A stretch of DNA of 64,000 bases from Sva-07 sp963710625 (GTDB lineage Bacteria; Actinomycetota; Acidimicrobiia; Acidimicrobiales; Ilumatobacteraceae), in NCBI GenBank assembly GCA_963710625.1, contig CAVQBG010000009.1, forward strand, positions 124,001-188,000. The letters run 5' to 3'. Within the stretch, counting starts at the first letter, position 1; the number at the start of each line of letters is the position of its first letter. This document shows positions 43,874 to 53,469 of the stretch, piece by piece. Both the position numbers and the translations under genes were made by a program. Below the pieces are notes generated by a model that had not been told where the DNA came from, searched no databases, and saw only the letters and a program-made list of their open reading frames with translations.

Positions 43874-45777
43874 TTCCCCGGCGGACCGGTCAGGTCGGGG
43901 TCGGCGCACCAGCCACCGGGCGTCGACGGTCCACCGATCGTCGTCGGACACGGTCGGCGCTCGATGGCAGCGACCTTGCGCGACACGTACTCCGCCGCGG
44001 CACGGGCGCCCGACACCGTGAAGTGGACTCCATCGCTGGTCAACCAGCCCCGCTGCCCGAAGGAGTACGCGTGCCAGTCGGCGATGACCAGCTCCGGGTA
44101 TCGCCCGGACGCCGCCGCCGAACGCAACCACCGGTTCATCGCCACGAACGATGCGCTGTTGGACACGCCCGCCGGTGACACGTACCCGACGTTCTCCCGG
44201 TACGTCATCCACATCACACGATCGATGCCCCGCCGACGAGCCATGGCGATGACGGCGTCGAGTGCCCACGAGAACGTGAACGCCGAGTCGTTGTACCCGA
44301 CGGCGACGATCGCCATGTCGTACCGGCCGAACGTCGCGGCCGAGAGTTCCGCCTCGGCGGTCCGCGGGGCGTAGCCCTCTCGGCCTCGGCACGACGCGCC
44401 GATCAGGCGGCGACACGACTCGAGTCGGCTGTCGAATGCCGCCCCGGCAAGGACCGGCAGTGCCCCGTTCCAGCGGATCCCGGCGAAGGACGAATCCGAC
44501 ACGAACAGCACCTTCGAGTCACCGGGCGGGAAGTCGTTCGCCGGTGGTGGCGTCGTCGCCGCCACCACGGCTCCGGTGAACCATCCGGCGACGTCGACGA
44601 GCACGTGCGCCCCGGCGAAGGAGTGCAGCGCCACCCCCCGGTCGGAGAGCCGGGACACCGTCAGCGCGGCGACCGGTTGCCGCCAGCGGTAGTTGAGCGA
44701 CGAGACGTCGGGACGGGGGGTGCCCGCTGCGAACACGGACACGAACCCCGATCCCGTCGGTTCGACGACGGTCACGTTCGCGACGATCGCTGCAGCCGCG
44801 AGCGCGACATTCCGCTCGACGGTCCCACCCGGATGCACCGGGTCGAAGGTGGACCGCGAGTCCCAGATCCGCGTGGGCTCCTGGGGCACGAACAGCCCGT
44901 CGGTGGACGGCGGCGCCGATGGCCCCGTGAACCAGCCCCACAGGTCGACGAGCACATCGGTCTCCATCGACCGGAACACCACGAACCCGTCGGCGTCGAC
45001 GGCGACGAACACCGCGTTCGCCCGGGTGCGATTGTGTTCGTCGGTGTTCACCACCGAGGTCTCCGAGCGCTGACCGCCCGCCGGGTACACCGACAGGTAC
45101 CCGTTCGAGGCCGCGTCGACCGCGGTCACGCTGACCGCGAGCGCTGTCGCGTCACTCGGAACACCTGCGGGGAGCGGCACGCGGATCTCGCTGGCGTCGC
45201 GTCGATCGGACGTCCGGGTGTCGACCACACGGGTGGGATCGGCAGCGACGAAGCGGCCCGCACTGACGGCAGCGGGCGTCTCGACGAACGCCCCGGTGAC
45301 GTCGATGATGATGTCCGCGGGAGCCGACGTGTACACGTCGATCGATCCGGATGCACCGAGCTTCACGACGGCCGAGTTCGCGACGGTGTTCCCGCTCTCG
45401 TAGTTGAGATTCGACACTTCCGGTCGGGACAGTCCGACCGGCGACACGGTGACGAACCCCGGTGCCGTCGTGCCGGTGGCCACGATGCTGACCGCAACCG
45501 ACCGCGCCGAGGCGGGAACGCCGCACCGGCCGACGACGGACAGCCGCCAGGTCGACGCATCGATGCGCTCCAGATCCGGGGTCCGCCGCGCGTCGAAGAG
45601 CCGGCACGGCGGGAGCGGGAGCAGCGCCGTCGCTCCGTCGCCGACGGGTTCCACCTGCCGAACGACCGGTGCCGCAACGGCAGTGGCGCGGACCGGAGAA
45701 GTGGACGCGAGCACGGACCCGACCACCGCGAATGCGATCAGGACAGCGACCGTCGATCGAGACCGCATCGACCTCAT
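43870..45777 (-). CDS. Secreted SGNH/GDSL hydrolase-like protein with three N-terminal repeat domains
   Basis: A 635-residue exported protein with a signal peptide (about residues 1-32). Three repeats of about 130 residues follow, each opening with a short motif (CRLFDARRT, TRVVDTRTS, TRIWDSRST) and closing with a D-V-x-G-x-F/W strand (IIIDVTGAFV, VLVDLWGWFTG, VLVDVAGWFTG). The last 200 residues look like an SGNH hydrolase: VLFVSDSSFAG, VAVGYND and SDGVHFTVSGARAAA (Asp/His). Likely acts on wall polysaccharide or esters outside the cell. ATG overlaps the stop of the peptidase gene (ATGA). Confidence 0.78.
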   Translation of the reverse strand: MRSMRSRSTVAVLIAFAVVGSVLASTSPVRATAVAAPVVRQVEPVGDGATALLPLPPCRLFDARRTPDLERIDASTWRLSVVGRCGVPASARSVAVSIVATGTTAPGFVTVSPVGLSRPEVSNLNYESGNTVANSAVVKLGASGSIDVYTSAPADIIIDVTGAFVETPAAVSAGRFVAADPTRVVDTRTSDRRDASEIRVPLPAGVPSDATALAVSVTAVDAASNGYLSVYPAGGQRSETSVVNTDEHNRTRANAVFVAVDADGFVVFRSMETDVLVDLWGWFTGPSAPPSTDGLFVPQEPTRIWDSRSTFDPVHPGGTVERNVALAAAAIVANVTVVEPTGSGFVSVFAAGTPRPDVSSLNYRWRQPVAALTVSRLSDRGVALHSFAGAHVLVDVAGWFTGAVVAATTPPPANDFPPGDSKVLFVSDSSFAGIRWNGALPVLAGAAFDSRLESCRRLIGASCRGREGYAPRTAEAELSAATFGRYDMAIVAVGYNDSAFTFSWALDAVIAMARRRGIDRVMWMTYRENVGYVSPAGVSNSASFVAMNRWLRSAAASGRYPELVIADWHAYSFGQRGWLTSDGVHFTVSGARAAAEYVSRKVAAIERRPCPTTIGGPSTPGGWCADPDLTGPPGN

Positions 45778-46889
45778 CCCACCCCGACCAGCGAGTGATC
45801 AGAGTTGTTCAACGCGACCGGACCGTCAGCGGTGGCGACGACGATGTCCTCGAGCCGCATCCCCCACTTGCCCGGGACATAGATGCCCGGTTCGACGCTG
45901 TACGCGTGACCCGCTTCGAGCGGCAGCTGGTTGCCCTCGACGATGTAGGGGTCCTCGTGCTCCTCCATCCCGATGCCGTGACCGGTGCGGTGGATGAAGA
46001 AGTCGCCGTAGCCGGCGTCGTCGATCACCCGACGCGTCGCCCGGTCGATCTCTTCACACGGCGTCCCGACCGTCCCGGCCTCGACGCCCACGCGCTGGGC
46101 CTCGTGCAACACGGCATAGGCCTCCGCCACCTCGGCGGTCGGCTCACCCGTGAACACGCAGCGCGTGGTGTCGGAGCAGTAGCCGTTCATCGTGCCCCCG
46201 AAGTCGCACAGGACGATCTCGTCCTCGCGGATCACCCGCGATCCGGCGTGATGGTGCGGGCTCGCCGCGTTCTCGCCAGCGGCAACGATCGCGAAGTTGA
46301 CCTTGTCGTGGCCCTCCTCGAGGATCCGCCGGCCGAGGTGCGCCGACACCTCCGCCTCCGTCCGTCCGACGAGGGGGATCTCGCCACGCTGGAGTTCGCC
46401 GGCGATGCGGTCGACGGCCGCCCCGGCCGCCGCGAGCGCGTCGATCTCTGCCTGGTCCTTCGACCTGCGCAGCGGACCGACCACGTCGACCGCCCGGGTG
46501 TACTCGACGCCGGGCAGTTGCGGGAGCAGCTCGACGAGGAACCGCGCCCACATCTGGTCGCCGACGGCAACGCGGCCGGAGCCGGCAGCGAGGCCGGCGA
46601 CGATCGCGGTGGGGTCCTGGGTCTCACCCCACGGCACCAGGTCGAACACGCCGGGCACCTGTCGGACCCGTGGGGCCTCCAGCGCCGGGATCACCATCGT
46701 GGCGCCGGCTGCGCGGGGCACCACGAGCATCGTCAACCGTTCGAGCGGCATCGCCGTGTACCCGGTGAGGTACGGCAGGTCGTGGCCCACCGACAGCAGC
46801 AGCGTGTCGACGTCGGCCTCGGCCATCGCATCTCGCACCTTGGCCAGACGGGCGAGGTACACCGACGAATCGAGTTCCGCAGCGCTCAT
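45774..46889 (-). CDS. Xaa-Pro aminopeptidase/dipeptidase (M24 family)
   Basis: A 371-residue metallopeptidase that removes residues next to proline. The five metal ligands are present: CDFGGTM, SDTTRC, HRTGHGIGME, SVEPGIY and RLEDIVV. The N-terminal creatinase-like domain has LPYLTGYTAMPLERL. Cytoplasmic. Downstream coupled to the secreted SGNH gene by an ATGA overlap, and 4 bases downstream of the preceding gene stop region, so one transcript is likely. Confidence 0.92.
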   Translation of the reverse strand: MSAAELDSSVYLARLAKVRDAMAEADVDTLLLSVGHDLPYLTGYTAMPLERLTMLVVPRAAGATMVIPALEAPRVRQVPGVFDLVPWGETQDPTAIVAGLAAGSGRVAVGDQMWARFLVELLPQLPGVEYTRAVDVVGPLRRSKDQAEIDALAAAGAAVDRIAGELQRGEIPLVGRTEAEVSAHLGRRILEEGHDKVNFAIVAAGENAASPHHHAGSRVIREDEIVLCDFGGTMNGYCSDTTRCVFTGEPTAEVAEAYAVLHEAQRVGVEAGTVGTPCEEIDRATRRVIDDAGYGDFFIHRTGHGIGMEEHEDPYIVEGNQLPLEAGHAYSVEPGIYVPGKWGMRLEDIVVATADGPVALNNSDHSLVGVG

Positions 46890-46893
46890 CGGC

Positions 46894-48264
46894 TCAGTCT
46901 GCCAGCGGACGCGCCATCAGCACCTCACCCTCCTGGACACTCGGCGGCACCACGCTGGTCCAGCCGCCACCGCAGTCACCTCCGGCCATCGACAGATCCT
47001 GACAGACCGTGTCGCGGGTGATCTTCCAGGTTCCGTCGACGAACACTGCGTTGCCGTAACGGTTGGCGAGGCCGATGCCGCCGGTGTCGACGCGGTACCG
47101 GAACCAAGCCGTGGCCGGCGAGACGAACACCAGCTCCTCCACGATCGCCTGCGCGCTGGCCGCCTCGGCCTTGTAGGCCCCCTCGGCGATCTGCGCCCTG
47201 GCTTCGGAGACGCCGGTCGCATCGTCGAGGTACTCGACGTCGCCGTCGATCGGGTCCGTCGAGTCGTACAGGGCCGTCATCGCTCGGACGATCTCCGCCT
47301 CGGCGGCGGCTGCCTCCTCAGGCTGCTCGCCCGGCTCGGGCAATGCCGGCGGCGGTGGCTGGCACGACGCGACGAATTCGGGGTCGTTCCAGGTGTCGAC
47401 ACCCTCGGACTCGACCGTTACCGCACCGGCGGGTTCGTCGAACGTGACGGCGAAGTCCGGGGCGGTGTCGACGAAGTAGGTGTAGCCGCCCTCGGTGACC
47501 TCGGTCGGTCCGGACCCGGGCACGGTCAGCACCGCGACGCCGTTCTGCGGTGCGGTCGTATCGGTCGAACCGTCGGCGAAGGTCACCGTGACCGCCGTCG
47601 TGTCGGGCGGCGCCTGGACGACCACGACCCACTGCGGCCGGTCATCCGCGCTTCCCATGGTGAGCCAGGACACGGCGCGCCCCTGGTACGCCTCGCGGTA
47701 CCAGCCGGCGCTGCCCACATCGATCACTTCGTTGCCGGCCAGCGAGATGCGCAGGTCGCCCGACGGGAAGCACCACGGTGCCGGCCGCCAGTCGCCCCGG
47801 CCGTAGTAGCCCTCGTCCTCCCAGACCTGGCCGAGCTGCGCCCGCAACGTGAACCCGCTGTCGGTCGTGCGTTCGAACATCGTCTCCAACGGGCCGCCGT
47901 TCCACTGCGAGTACGCCCAGCCGCCGGATGCACCCATGTCGCCGGCCATCTCGGCGGTGACGTCGCCGAGCAGCGTCGTGGTCACCGGCACCGCCGCATC
48001 ATCGGCGGCGATCGATGGCTCGGCGACCGCCGTCGTGGGTGGCGCGTCGTCGCCGGGTCGGGCCGCGGTGGAGTCGACCTCCGACGAGCCCGCGCTCGAC
48101 GAACCGTCGTCGACGCTGCGTCCGATGCCGTAACCGACACCGCCGGCTGCTGCGATCAGCATCGCGGCCCCCACCCCGGCCACCCATCTGCGTCGGGAGT
48201 TCCCACCTCCGCGCTCGCCGTCGGATTGCACCTGCAGATCGTCGAACGTGATGCCCGTGCTCAC
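46894..48264 (-). CDS. Membrane-anchored exported protein, hypothetical
   Basis: A 456-residue protein with one N-terminal helix (WVAGVGAAMLIAAAGGVGYGIG), an acidic Ser/Thr-rich linker, a beta-rich middle domain and a C-terminal NTF2/SnoaL-like stretch (VEYLDDATGVSEARAQIAEG to WFRYRVDTGGIG) with a CQDLSMAGGDC cysteine pair. Role unknown. The start is doubtful: GTG 48264 follows GAGGGGA too closely, and a TTG at 48282 is the alternative. Confidence 0.62.
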   Translation of the reverse strand: MSTGITFDDLQVQSDGERGGGNSRRRWVAGVGAAMLIAAAGGVGYGIGRSVDDGSSSAGSSEVDSTAARPGDDAPPTTAVAEPSIAADDAAVPVTTTLLGDVTAEMAGDMGASGGWAYSQWNGGPLETMFERTTDSGFTLRAQLGQVWEDEGYYGRGDWRPAPWCFPSGDLRISLAGNEVIDVGSAGWYREAYQGRAVSWLTMGSADDRPQWVVVVQAPPDTTAVTVTFADGSTDTTAPQNGVAVLTVPGSGPTEVTEGGYTYFVDTAPDFAVTFDEPAGAVTVESEGVDTWNDPEFVASCQPPPPALPEPGEQPEEAAAAEAEIVRAMTALYDSTDPIDGDVEYLDDATGVSEARAQIAEGAYKAEAASAQAIVEELVFVSPATAWFRYRVDTGGIGLANRYGNAVFVDGTWKITRDTVCQDLSMAGGDCGGGWTSVVPPSVQEGEVLMARPLAD

Positions 48265-48338
48265 TCCCCTCGTCGCTTCCAACCTACTGGGGCGGTCTCA
48301 CGAGGGAATAGATCGCGGCTGATCTCGTTGCACCGGTC

Positions 48339-48680
48339 ATGCCGGACCAGCCTGCCGAAACCGTCAGCCAGATCGACCTCTATTGGAGGCCCGGTTGCGG
48401 ATTCTGCTCGATGCTGCAGCGCAAACTCGACAAGCTCGGCATCGAGCGTGTCGAACACAACATCTGGGACAGCGCCGACGACGCGTCGATCGTTCGGCAG
48501 CACGCGAACGGCAACGAGACCGTCCCCACGGTCGTGATCGACGGCACCGGGTTCGTCAACCCGTCGGCAGGCGAGCTGGTCGCTTTCCTCACCGAACGCC
48601 ACCCCGAGTTGCTCCCCGACGGGTTCGAACCGCCGCAGCCCAATGCGGCGACCCGTCTCGCGAACCGCGTGTTCGGGTGA
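48339..48680 (+). CDS. Mycoredoxin-like glutaredoxin protein
   Basis: A 113-residue thioredoxin-fold protein with the redox motif RPGCGFCSML and TVPTVVIDGTGFVNPSAGEL (cis-Pro and C-terminal features). In mycothiol producers such proteins reduce mixed disulfides with mycothiol, which fits with mca in this window. No clear ribosome site; the next gene starts 19 bases later. Confidence 0.86.
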   Translation: MPDQPAETVSQIDLYWRPGCGFCSMLQRKLDKLGIERVEHNIWDSADDASIVRQHANGNETVPTVVIDGTGFVNPSAGELVAFLTERHPELLPDGFEPPQPNAATRLANRVFG

Positions 48681-48699
48681 CCCGTAGCGTGGCGGCCCC

Positions 48700-50142
48700 A
48701 TGACGGGTACTGTCGACCACATGAGCGATCCACGTCTCGCCGGGACCGAGATCGTCGACTCGGTGATCGACACCATCGGCAACACGCCATTGATCCGCCT
48801 GAAGCGGCTCAGCGAACTCGAGGACATCGGGTGCGTGTTCGCGATGAAGAACGAGAGCACCAACCCCGGCGGCTCGGCCAAGGACCGGCCGGCGCTCGAG
48901 ATGATCCTCGCGGCCGAACGTGAGGGAGTGCTGAAGCCCGGCGGCACGATCGTCGAGCCCACCAGCGGGAACACCGGGGTCGGTCTCGCCATCGTCGCTG
49001 CGCAACGTGGCTACGACTGCGTGTTCGTGATGACCGACAAGGTCGCACCCGAGAAGATCTCCCTGCTCAAGGCGTACGGCGCCGAGGTCGTCGTGTGCCC
49101 GGTGGCCGTCGAGCCCGACGACCCGCAGAGCTACTACAGCGTCGCCGAACGTCTCACGAACGAGTTGGGCGCGTTCCGCCCCAACCAGTACCAGAACCCG
49201 CACAACCCGGTGGCGCACGAGAAGACCACCGGCCCGGAGATCTGGCGCCAGACCGGTGGGCGAATCACCCATTTCATCGCCGGTGCGGGCACGTGCGGAT
49301 CGATCACCGGCGTCGCTCGCTACCTGAAGTCGATGAACCCCGACATCAAGATCATCGCCGCAGATCCCGAGGGTTCGGTGTTCTCGGGAGGTTCCGGTCG
49401 CCCGTACCTGGTCGAGGGCGTCGGTGAGGACTTCTTCCCGGCTGCGTGGGAGCCCGAACTGCTCGACGACATCATCCCGATCAGCGACGAGGAGAGCTTC
49501 CTCACCGCCCGCTACGTGTCGGAGCGTGAAGGCATCTTGATCGGCGGATCGGGCGGCATGGCCGTCGCCGCCGCCATCAAGGTGGCCAAGGCCGCCGGAC
49601 CAGACGACGTGGTCGTCGTGTTCAACCCCGACTCCGGACGCGGCTATCTGTCACGGGTGTTCGACGATGCGTGGATGGCCAACTTCGGGTTCCTCCGCGA
49701 GTGCGACCAGTGCGTCGGCGCAGTGCTCGACACGCGCAACGCCTCGATCGAGAACCTGCTCTACGTCAACCCGCACCAGCCGGTGTCCGACGCGATCGAG
49801 TTGATGCGCACCAACGGCGTCAGCCAGCTCCCGGTGTGCAAGAACACGCCACCGTTCGCCGCGGCCGAGGTGTCCGGATCGATCGACGAACTCGAGCTGA
49901 TGGAGGTCATCAATCGCGACCCGAGCGTGATGTCGACCCCGGTCGAGAAGGTGATGGGTCCGAAACTGCCGACGATCGGTGTCGGCCAGAAGGTCGAACT
50001 CGCCGTCGAGATGCTCGAGTCGTCACCCGCGCTGCTCGTACTGTCGGGCGGCAGGCCGCTCAGCGTGCTGACCCGCACCGACGTGCTGTCGTACTTCACC
50101 GCGGTCGCCGAGGCCGCCCTCGAGGGCCGCAACGATGGGTGA
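48700..50142 (+). CDS. cbs: Cystathionine beta-synthase with CBS-domain pair
   Basis: A 480-residue PLP enzyme condensing serine with homocysteine to cystathionine. PLP Lys is in GGSAKDRPALEM, the phosphate loop in PTSGNTGVGLA and the substrate part in HFIAGAGTCGSITG. Residues about 345-480 are two CBS modules (DAIELMRTNGVSQLPV, ELAVEMLESSPALLVL), which may bind S-adenosylmethionine. TAGCGT 9 bases before ATG 48700 supports this start over ATG 48721. The next gene overlaps it by 8 bases. Confidence 0.92.
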   Translation: MTGTVDHMSDPRLAGTEIVDSVIDTIGNTPLIRLKRLSELEDIGCVFAMKNESTNPGGSAKDRPALEMILAAEREGVLKPGGTIVEPTSGNTGVGLAIVAAQRGYDCVFVMTDKVAPEKISLLKAYGAEVVVCPVAVEPDDPQSYYSVAERLTNELGAFRPNQYQNPHNPVAHEKTTGPEIWRQTGGRITHFIAGAGTCGSITGVARYLKSMNPDIKIIAADPEGSVFSGGSGRPYLVEGVGEDFFPAAWEPELLDDIIPISDEESFLTARYVSEREGILIGGSGGMAVAAAIKVAKAAGPDDVVVVFNPDSGRGYLSRVFDDAWMANFGFLRECDQCVGAVLDTRNASIENLLYVNPHQPVSDAIELMRTNGVSQLPVCKNTPPFAAAEVSGSIDELELMEVINRDPSVMSTPVEKVMGPKLPTIGVGQKVELAVEMLESSPALLVLSGGRPLSVLTRTDVLSYFTAVAEAALEGRNDG

Positions 50143-51298
50143 TGTCGAGGCGTCGAGCCGCCATTCGTTCTCGACCCGTGCGATCCACGCCGGTCAGGAT
50201 CCCGAGCCGACCACCGGGGCGGTCGTCACCCCGATCTCGCTGTCGACCACCTTCGCTCAGGACGGCGTAGGCAACCACAAGGGCTACGAGTACTCCCGGT
50301 CCGGCAACCCGACGCGGTCGGCGCTCGAGGCTCAGGTCGCCTCCCTCGAGGAGGCCGCCCACGGCCTTGCGTTCGCCAGCGGGCTCGCGGCCGAGGACAA
50401 CATCCTGCGGCTGTTGCGACCCGGCCAGCGCATCCTGCTCGGCAACGACGCCTACGGCGGCACCTTCCGCCTGATCTCGAAGGTGTGGAGCCCCCTCGGC
50501 TTCCCCTGGACCGCGGTAGACCTCACCGATCTCGATGCGCTCCGAGCGAACTGGCCCGACGACGTCGGCCTGGTGTGGCTCGAGACACCGACCAATCCGC
50601 TGCTCACCTGCTTCGACATCGAAGCGATCGCCGACATCGCACGCGCCCGCGGCGCGCTGGTGGTCGTCGACAACACCTTCGCCACGCCGTATCTCCAGCA
50701 GCCGCTCACGCTCGGTGCCGACATCGTGGTGCACTCGGCCACGAAGTACCTCGGGGGCCACAGCGACGTCGTCGGTGGCTTCGTGGCGGTCGACGACGAC
50801 GAGCTCGCCGACCGCCTGCGATTCACGCAGAACGCAGCCGGCGCGATACCCGCTCCGTTCGACTGCTACCTCGTCCTTCGCGGCGTCAAAACGCTCGCGG
50901 TACGTATGGACCGCCATTGCGAGAACGCCCGCGCCGTCGTCGACCTGCTGGTGGGTCACCCGGCCGTCGACCGCGTGCTCTACCCGCAACTGCCCGACCA
51001 TCCCGGCCACGCTGCGGCGGCCAAGCAGATGAGCGACTTCGGTGGGATGGTGTCGTTCACGCTCGCTGCGGGCAGGGACGCTGCCATGACCGTCGCGGCA
51101 TCCACCGAGATCTTCACGCTGGCCGAATCGCTCGGCGCCGTCGAGAGCCTCATCGAGCATCCCGGGGCCATGACCCACGCGTCGGCCGCTGGTTCGCCGC
51201 TCGAGGTTCCCGACAACCTGGTGCGCCTCTCGGTGGGCATCGAGGACGCCGCCGACCTGGTGGCCGACCTCGAGCAGGCCCTCGAACGCGTGAGGTGA
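50135..51298 (+). CDS. Cystathionine gamma-synthase / gamma-lyase
   Basis: A 387-residue Cys/Met metabolism PLP enzyme. Marks: YEYSRSGNPTR, LETPTNPLL, VVDNTFATPYLQQPL and the cofactor lysine in VHSATKYLGGHSD. Partner of the overlapping cystathionine beta-synthase gene, so reverse transsulfuration (homocysteine to cysteine) is likely and gamma-lyase activity is favoured. Sequence alone does not separate synthase from lyase. Confidence 0.92.
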   Translation: MGDVEASSRHSFSTRAIHAGQDPEPTTGAVVTPISLSTTFAQDGVGNHKGYEYSRSGNPTRSALEAQVASLEEAAHGLAFASGLAAEDNILRLLRPGQRILLGNDAYGGTFRLISKVWSPLGFPWTAVDLTDLDALRANWPDDVGLVWLETPTNPLLTCFDIEAIADIARARGALVVVDNTFATPYLQQPLTLGADIVVHSATKYLGGHSDVVGGFVAVDDDELADRLRFTQNAAGAIPAPFDCYLVLRGVKTLAVRMDRHCENARAVVDLLVGHPAVDRVLYPQLPDHPGHAAAAKQMSDFGGMVSFTLAAGRDAAMTVAASTEIFTLAESLGAVESLIEHPGAMTHASAAGSPLEVPDNLVRLSVGIEDAADLVADLEQALERVR

Positions 51299-51302
51299 CG
51301 CG

Positions 51303-52712
51303 ATGAACCCCGTACCGATCACTCGACCGATCGTGGTGGCGGCGAACCGCCTCCCGGTGATGCGCACCGACGACGGCTGGGCGCCGAGTCCCGGTGGCCT
51401 GGTACGGGCACTGCTGCCGATGCTGCGCGACACCGGCGGCACCTGGGTCGGCTGGACCGGCAATCCCGACGACGAGGCCGACCCGTTCGTGGTCGAGGGT
51501 GTCGAACTCCATCCCGTGCCGATCAGCGAGGAAGAGATCGAGCTCTACTACGAGGGGTTCTCCAACGACGGCCTGTGGCCGCTGTACCACGACGCCCTGC
51601 GAGAGTCGACGTACTCGGCCGAGCAATGGGATGCCTATGTCGCGGTCAACGAGCGGTTCGCCACGACGCTGGCCGAGATCGCGCCACCCGATGCGATGGT
51701 GTGGGTCCACGACTACCAGCTGCAGCTCGTGCCCAAGATGCTGCGCGAGCGTCGCGACGACATCACGATCGGTTTCTTCCTGCACATCCCGTTTCCGCCG
51801 TACGAACTGTTCTCCCGGCTGCCGTGGCGAACCGAGATCGTCGAGGGCCTTCTCGGCTGCGACCTGCTGGGCTTCCAGCGCCCGATGGGCACCTCGAACT
51901 TCATCGCCGCTGCGCAACAGCTCCTGCACGTCGATGCCCATCACGATGTGATCGAGAACCCGGATCACCGCACCCGGATCGGCGCTTTTCCGATCTCGAT
52001 CGACGTCGACGACGTCGAGGCGATGGCGGCGGGTCGAGCGACCCGCCAGCGCATGAGTCAGATCCGCGCCCGGCTCGGCGATCCCGAGGTGATCCTGCTC
52101 GGAGTCGACCGGCTCGACTACACCAAGGGCATCGGGTTGCGACTCAAGGCCTTCGCGGCGCTGCTCGAGTCGGGGCAACTCGACCCCGAGCGCCACGTGA
52201 TGGTCCAGGTGGCCACGCCGACGCGCGAGGCCGTCGAACACTACCAGGACGAGCGGCACCAGATCGAGCGGCTGGTGGGCGAGATCAACGGGCGCTACAG
52301 CCGCATCGGACTGCCGGTGATCCACTACCTGTACCAGTCGCTGCCGTTCGACGAACTGATCGCCCTCTACCGTGCCGGCGACGTCATGCTCGTCACCCCG
52401 TTCCGCGACGGGATGAACCTCGTCGCCAAGGAGTACGCCGCTGCGCACATCGACGGCGACGGCGTGCTCGTGCTCTCGGAGTTCGCCGGCGCTGCCGACG
52501 AACTGACCGATGCGGTGCTCGTCAACCCCCACGACGACGACGCACTGCAGCAGGCGATCATGACCGCGGTCGAGATGCACCGCCACGAGCGGCGCGAGCG
52601 GATGGAGGGGCTGCGCAACCAGATCCGCAAGAGCGACGTGCAGGGCTGGGCCGACCGGTTCCTCGGTGTGATGGTCGCTTCTGCCGACGCCCGCGATGCT
52701 GCCGACGACTGA
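51303..52712 (+). CDS. otsA: Trehalose-6-phosphate synthase
   Basis: A 469-residue GT20 glycosyltransferase making trehalose 6-phosphate from a nucleotide-glucose and glucose 6-phosphate. Typical parts: VVAANRLPV, VWVHDYQLQLVPKMLR, GFFLHIPFPPYELF, GVDRLDYTKGI and TPFRDGMNLVAKEYAA. It starts 5 bases after the cystathionine gene and is followed by otsB, so the compatible-solute pair shares a transcript with the transsulfuration genes. Confidence 0.94.
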   Translation: MNPVPITRPIVVAANRLPVMRTDDGWAPSPGGLVRALLPMLRDTGGTWVGWTGNPDDEADPFVVEGVELHPVPISEEEIELYYEGFSNDGLWPLYHDALRESTYSAEQWDAYVAVNERFATTLAEIAPPDAMVWVHDYQLQLVPKMLRERRDDITIGFFLHIPFPPYELFSRLPWRTEIVEGLLGCDLLGFQRPMGTSNFIAAAQQLLHVDAHHDVIENPDHRTRIGAFPISIDVDDVEAMAAGRATRQRMSQIRARLGDPEVILLGVDRLDYTKGIGLRLKAFAALLESGQLDPERHVMVQVATPTREAVEHYQDERHQIERLVGEINGRYSRIGLPVIHYLYQSLPFDELIALYRAGDVMLVTPFRDGMNLVAKEYAAAHIDGDGVLVLSEFAGAADELTDAVLVNPHDDDALQQAIMTAVEMHRHERRERMEGLRNQIRKSDVQGWADRFLGVMVASADARDAADD

Positions 52713-52719
52713 CACCGCC

Positions 52720-53466
52720 ATGACGGTCTACGACGATCCTGCCGAGCTGGCCCGGCTCGTCGCCGCCTCGCCACGACCGATACTGGTCGGCCTCGATGTC
52801 GACGGCGTGCTGGCGCCGCTGGTCGACCACGCTGCCGATGCGGTGCTGCTCGACGGGATGAGCGACGCCGTGAGTGCGGTGGCCACCCTGGAATCGGTCG
52901 ACGTCGTCGTGGTGTCGGGCCGCTCGCTCGACGGCCTCGCCCAGTTCGGGTTCGGGCACGACGTGGACCTGATCGGCAGCCACGGCATGGAGACCCGCGA
53001 CCGCGCGATGGAACCGCTCGATGCCGAGGAGGGCCACCGCCTCGCCACCCTCGACGCGTTGACCGTCGAGGCCGCCGACCGCGCCGGTGACGGAGCCTGG
53101 ATCGAACGCAAGCCGGCCAGCGTCGTGCTGCACGTCCGCCAGGCCGATGCAGGGCGTGGCCGCGAGGCGATCGACGGCCTCCGCGCCGCGGCCGGGCGGA
53201 TCGACGGCGCCACGGTCAAGGCAGGCAGCAACGTCCTCGAGCTCTTCGCCCGTCATGCGGACAAGGGCAGCGCGCTGATGGGTCTGGCCCACGAGATCGG
53301 CGCCGCGACGACCGTGTTCGTCGGTGACGACGTGACCGACGAAGATGCCTTCGCCCACCTCGGCTCCGACGACATCGCCATCAAGGTCGGCGACGCGGCA
53401 ACGATCGCGCCGTACCGCCTCGCCGACCCCACGGCCGTCCTCGCCTGGCTCCGCGCGATCACCTGA
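52720..53466 (+). CDS. otsB: Trehalose-6-phosphate phosphatase
   Basis: A 248-residue HAD phosphatase completing trehalose synthesis. HAD motif I is LDVDGVLAPL (two Asp), motif II VVVSGRS, motif III lysine in KPASVV region and motif IV VFVGDDVTDEDAF. The ATG at 52720 (7 bases after the otsA stop) gives a family-like N-terminus; an ATG at 52696 overlapping otsA is the alternative. Confidence 0.92.
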   Translation: MTVYDDPAELARLVAASPRPILVGLDVDGVLAPLVDHAADAVLLDGMSDAVSAVATLESVDVVVVSGRSLDGLAQFGFGHDVDLIGSHGMETRDRAMEPLDAEEGHRLATLDALTVEAADRAGDGAWIERKPASVVLHVRQADAGRGREAIDGLRAAAGRIDGATVKAGSNVLELFARHADKGSALMGLAHEIGAATTVFVGDDVTDEDAFAHLGSDDIAIKVGDAATIAPYRLADPTAVLAWLRAIT

Positions 53467-53469
53467 GGT

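Noticed and set aside
51150..52721. 523-residue minus-strand frame over otsA
   Set aside because: Antisense shadow of a recognised trehalose-6-phosphate synthase gene.
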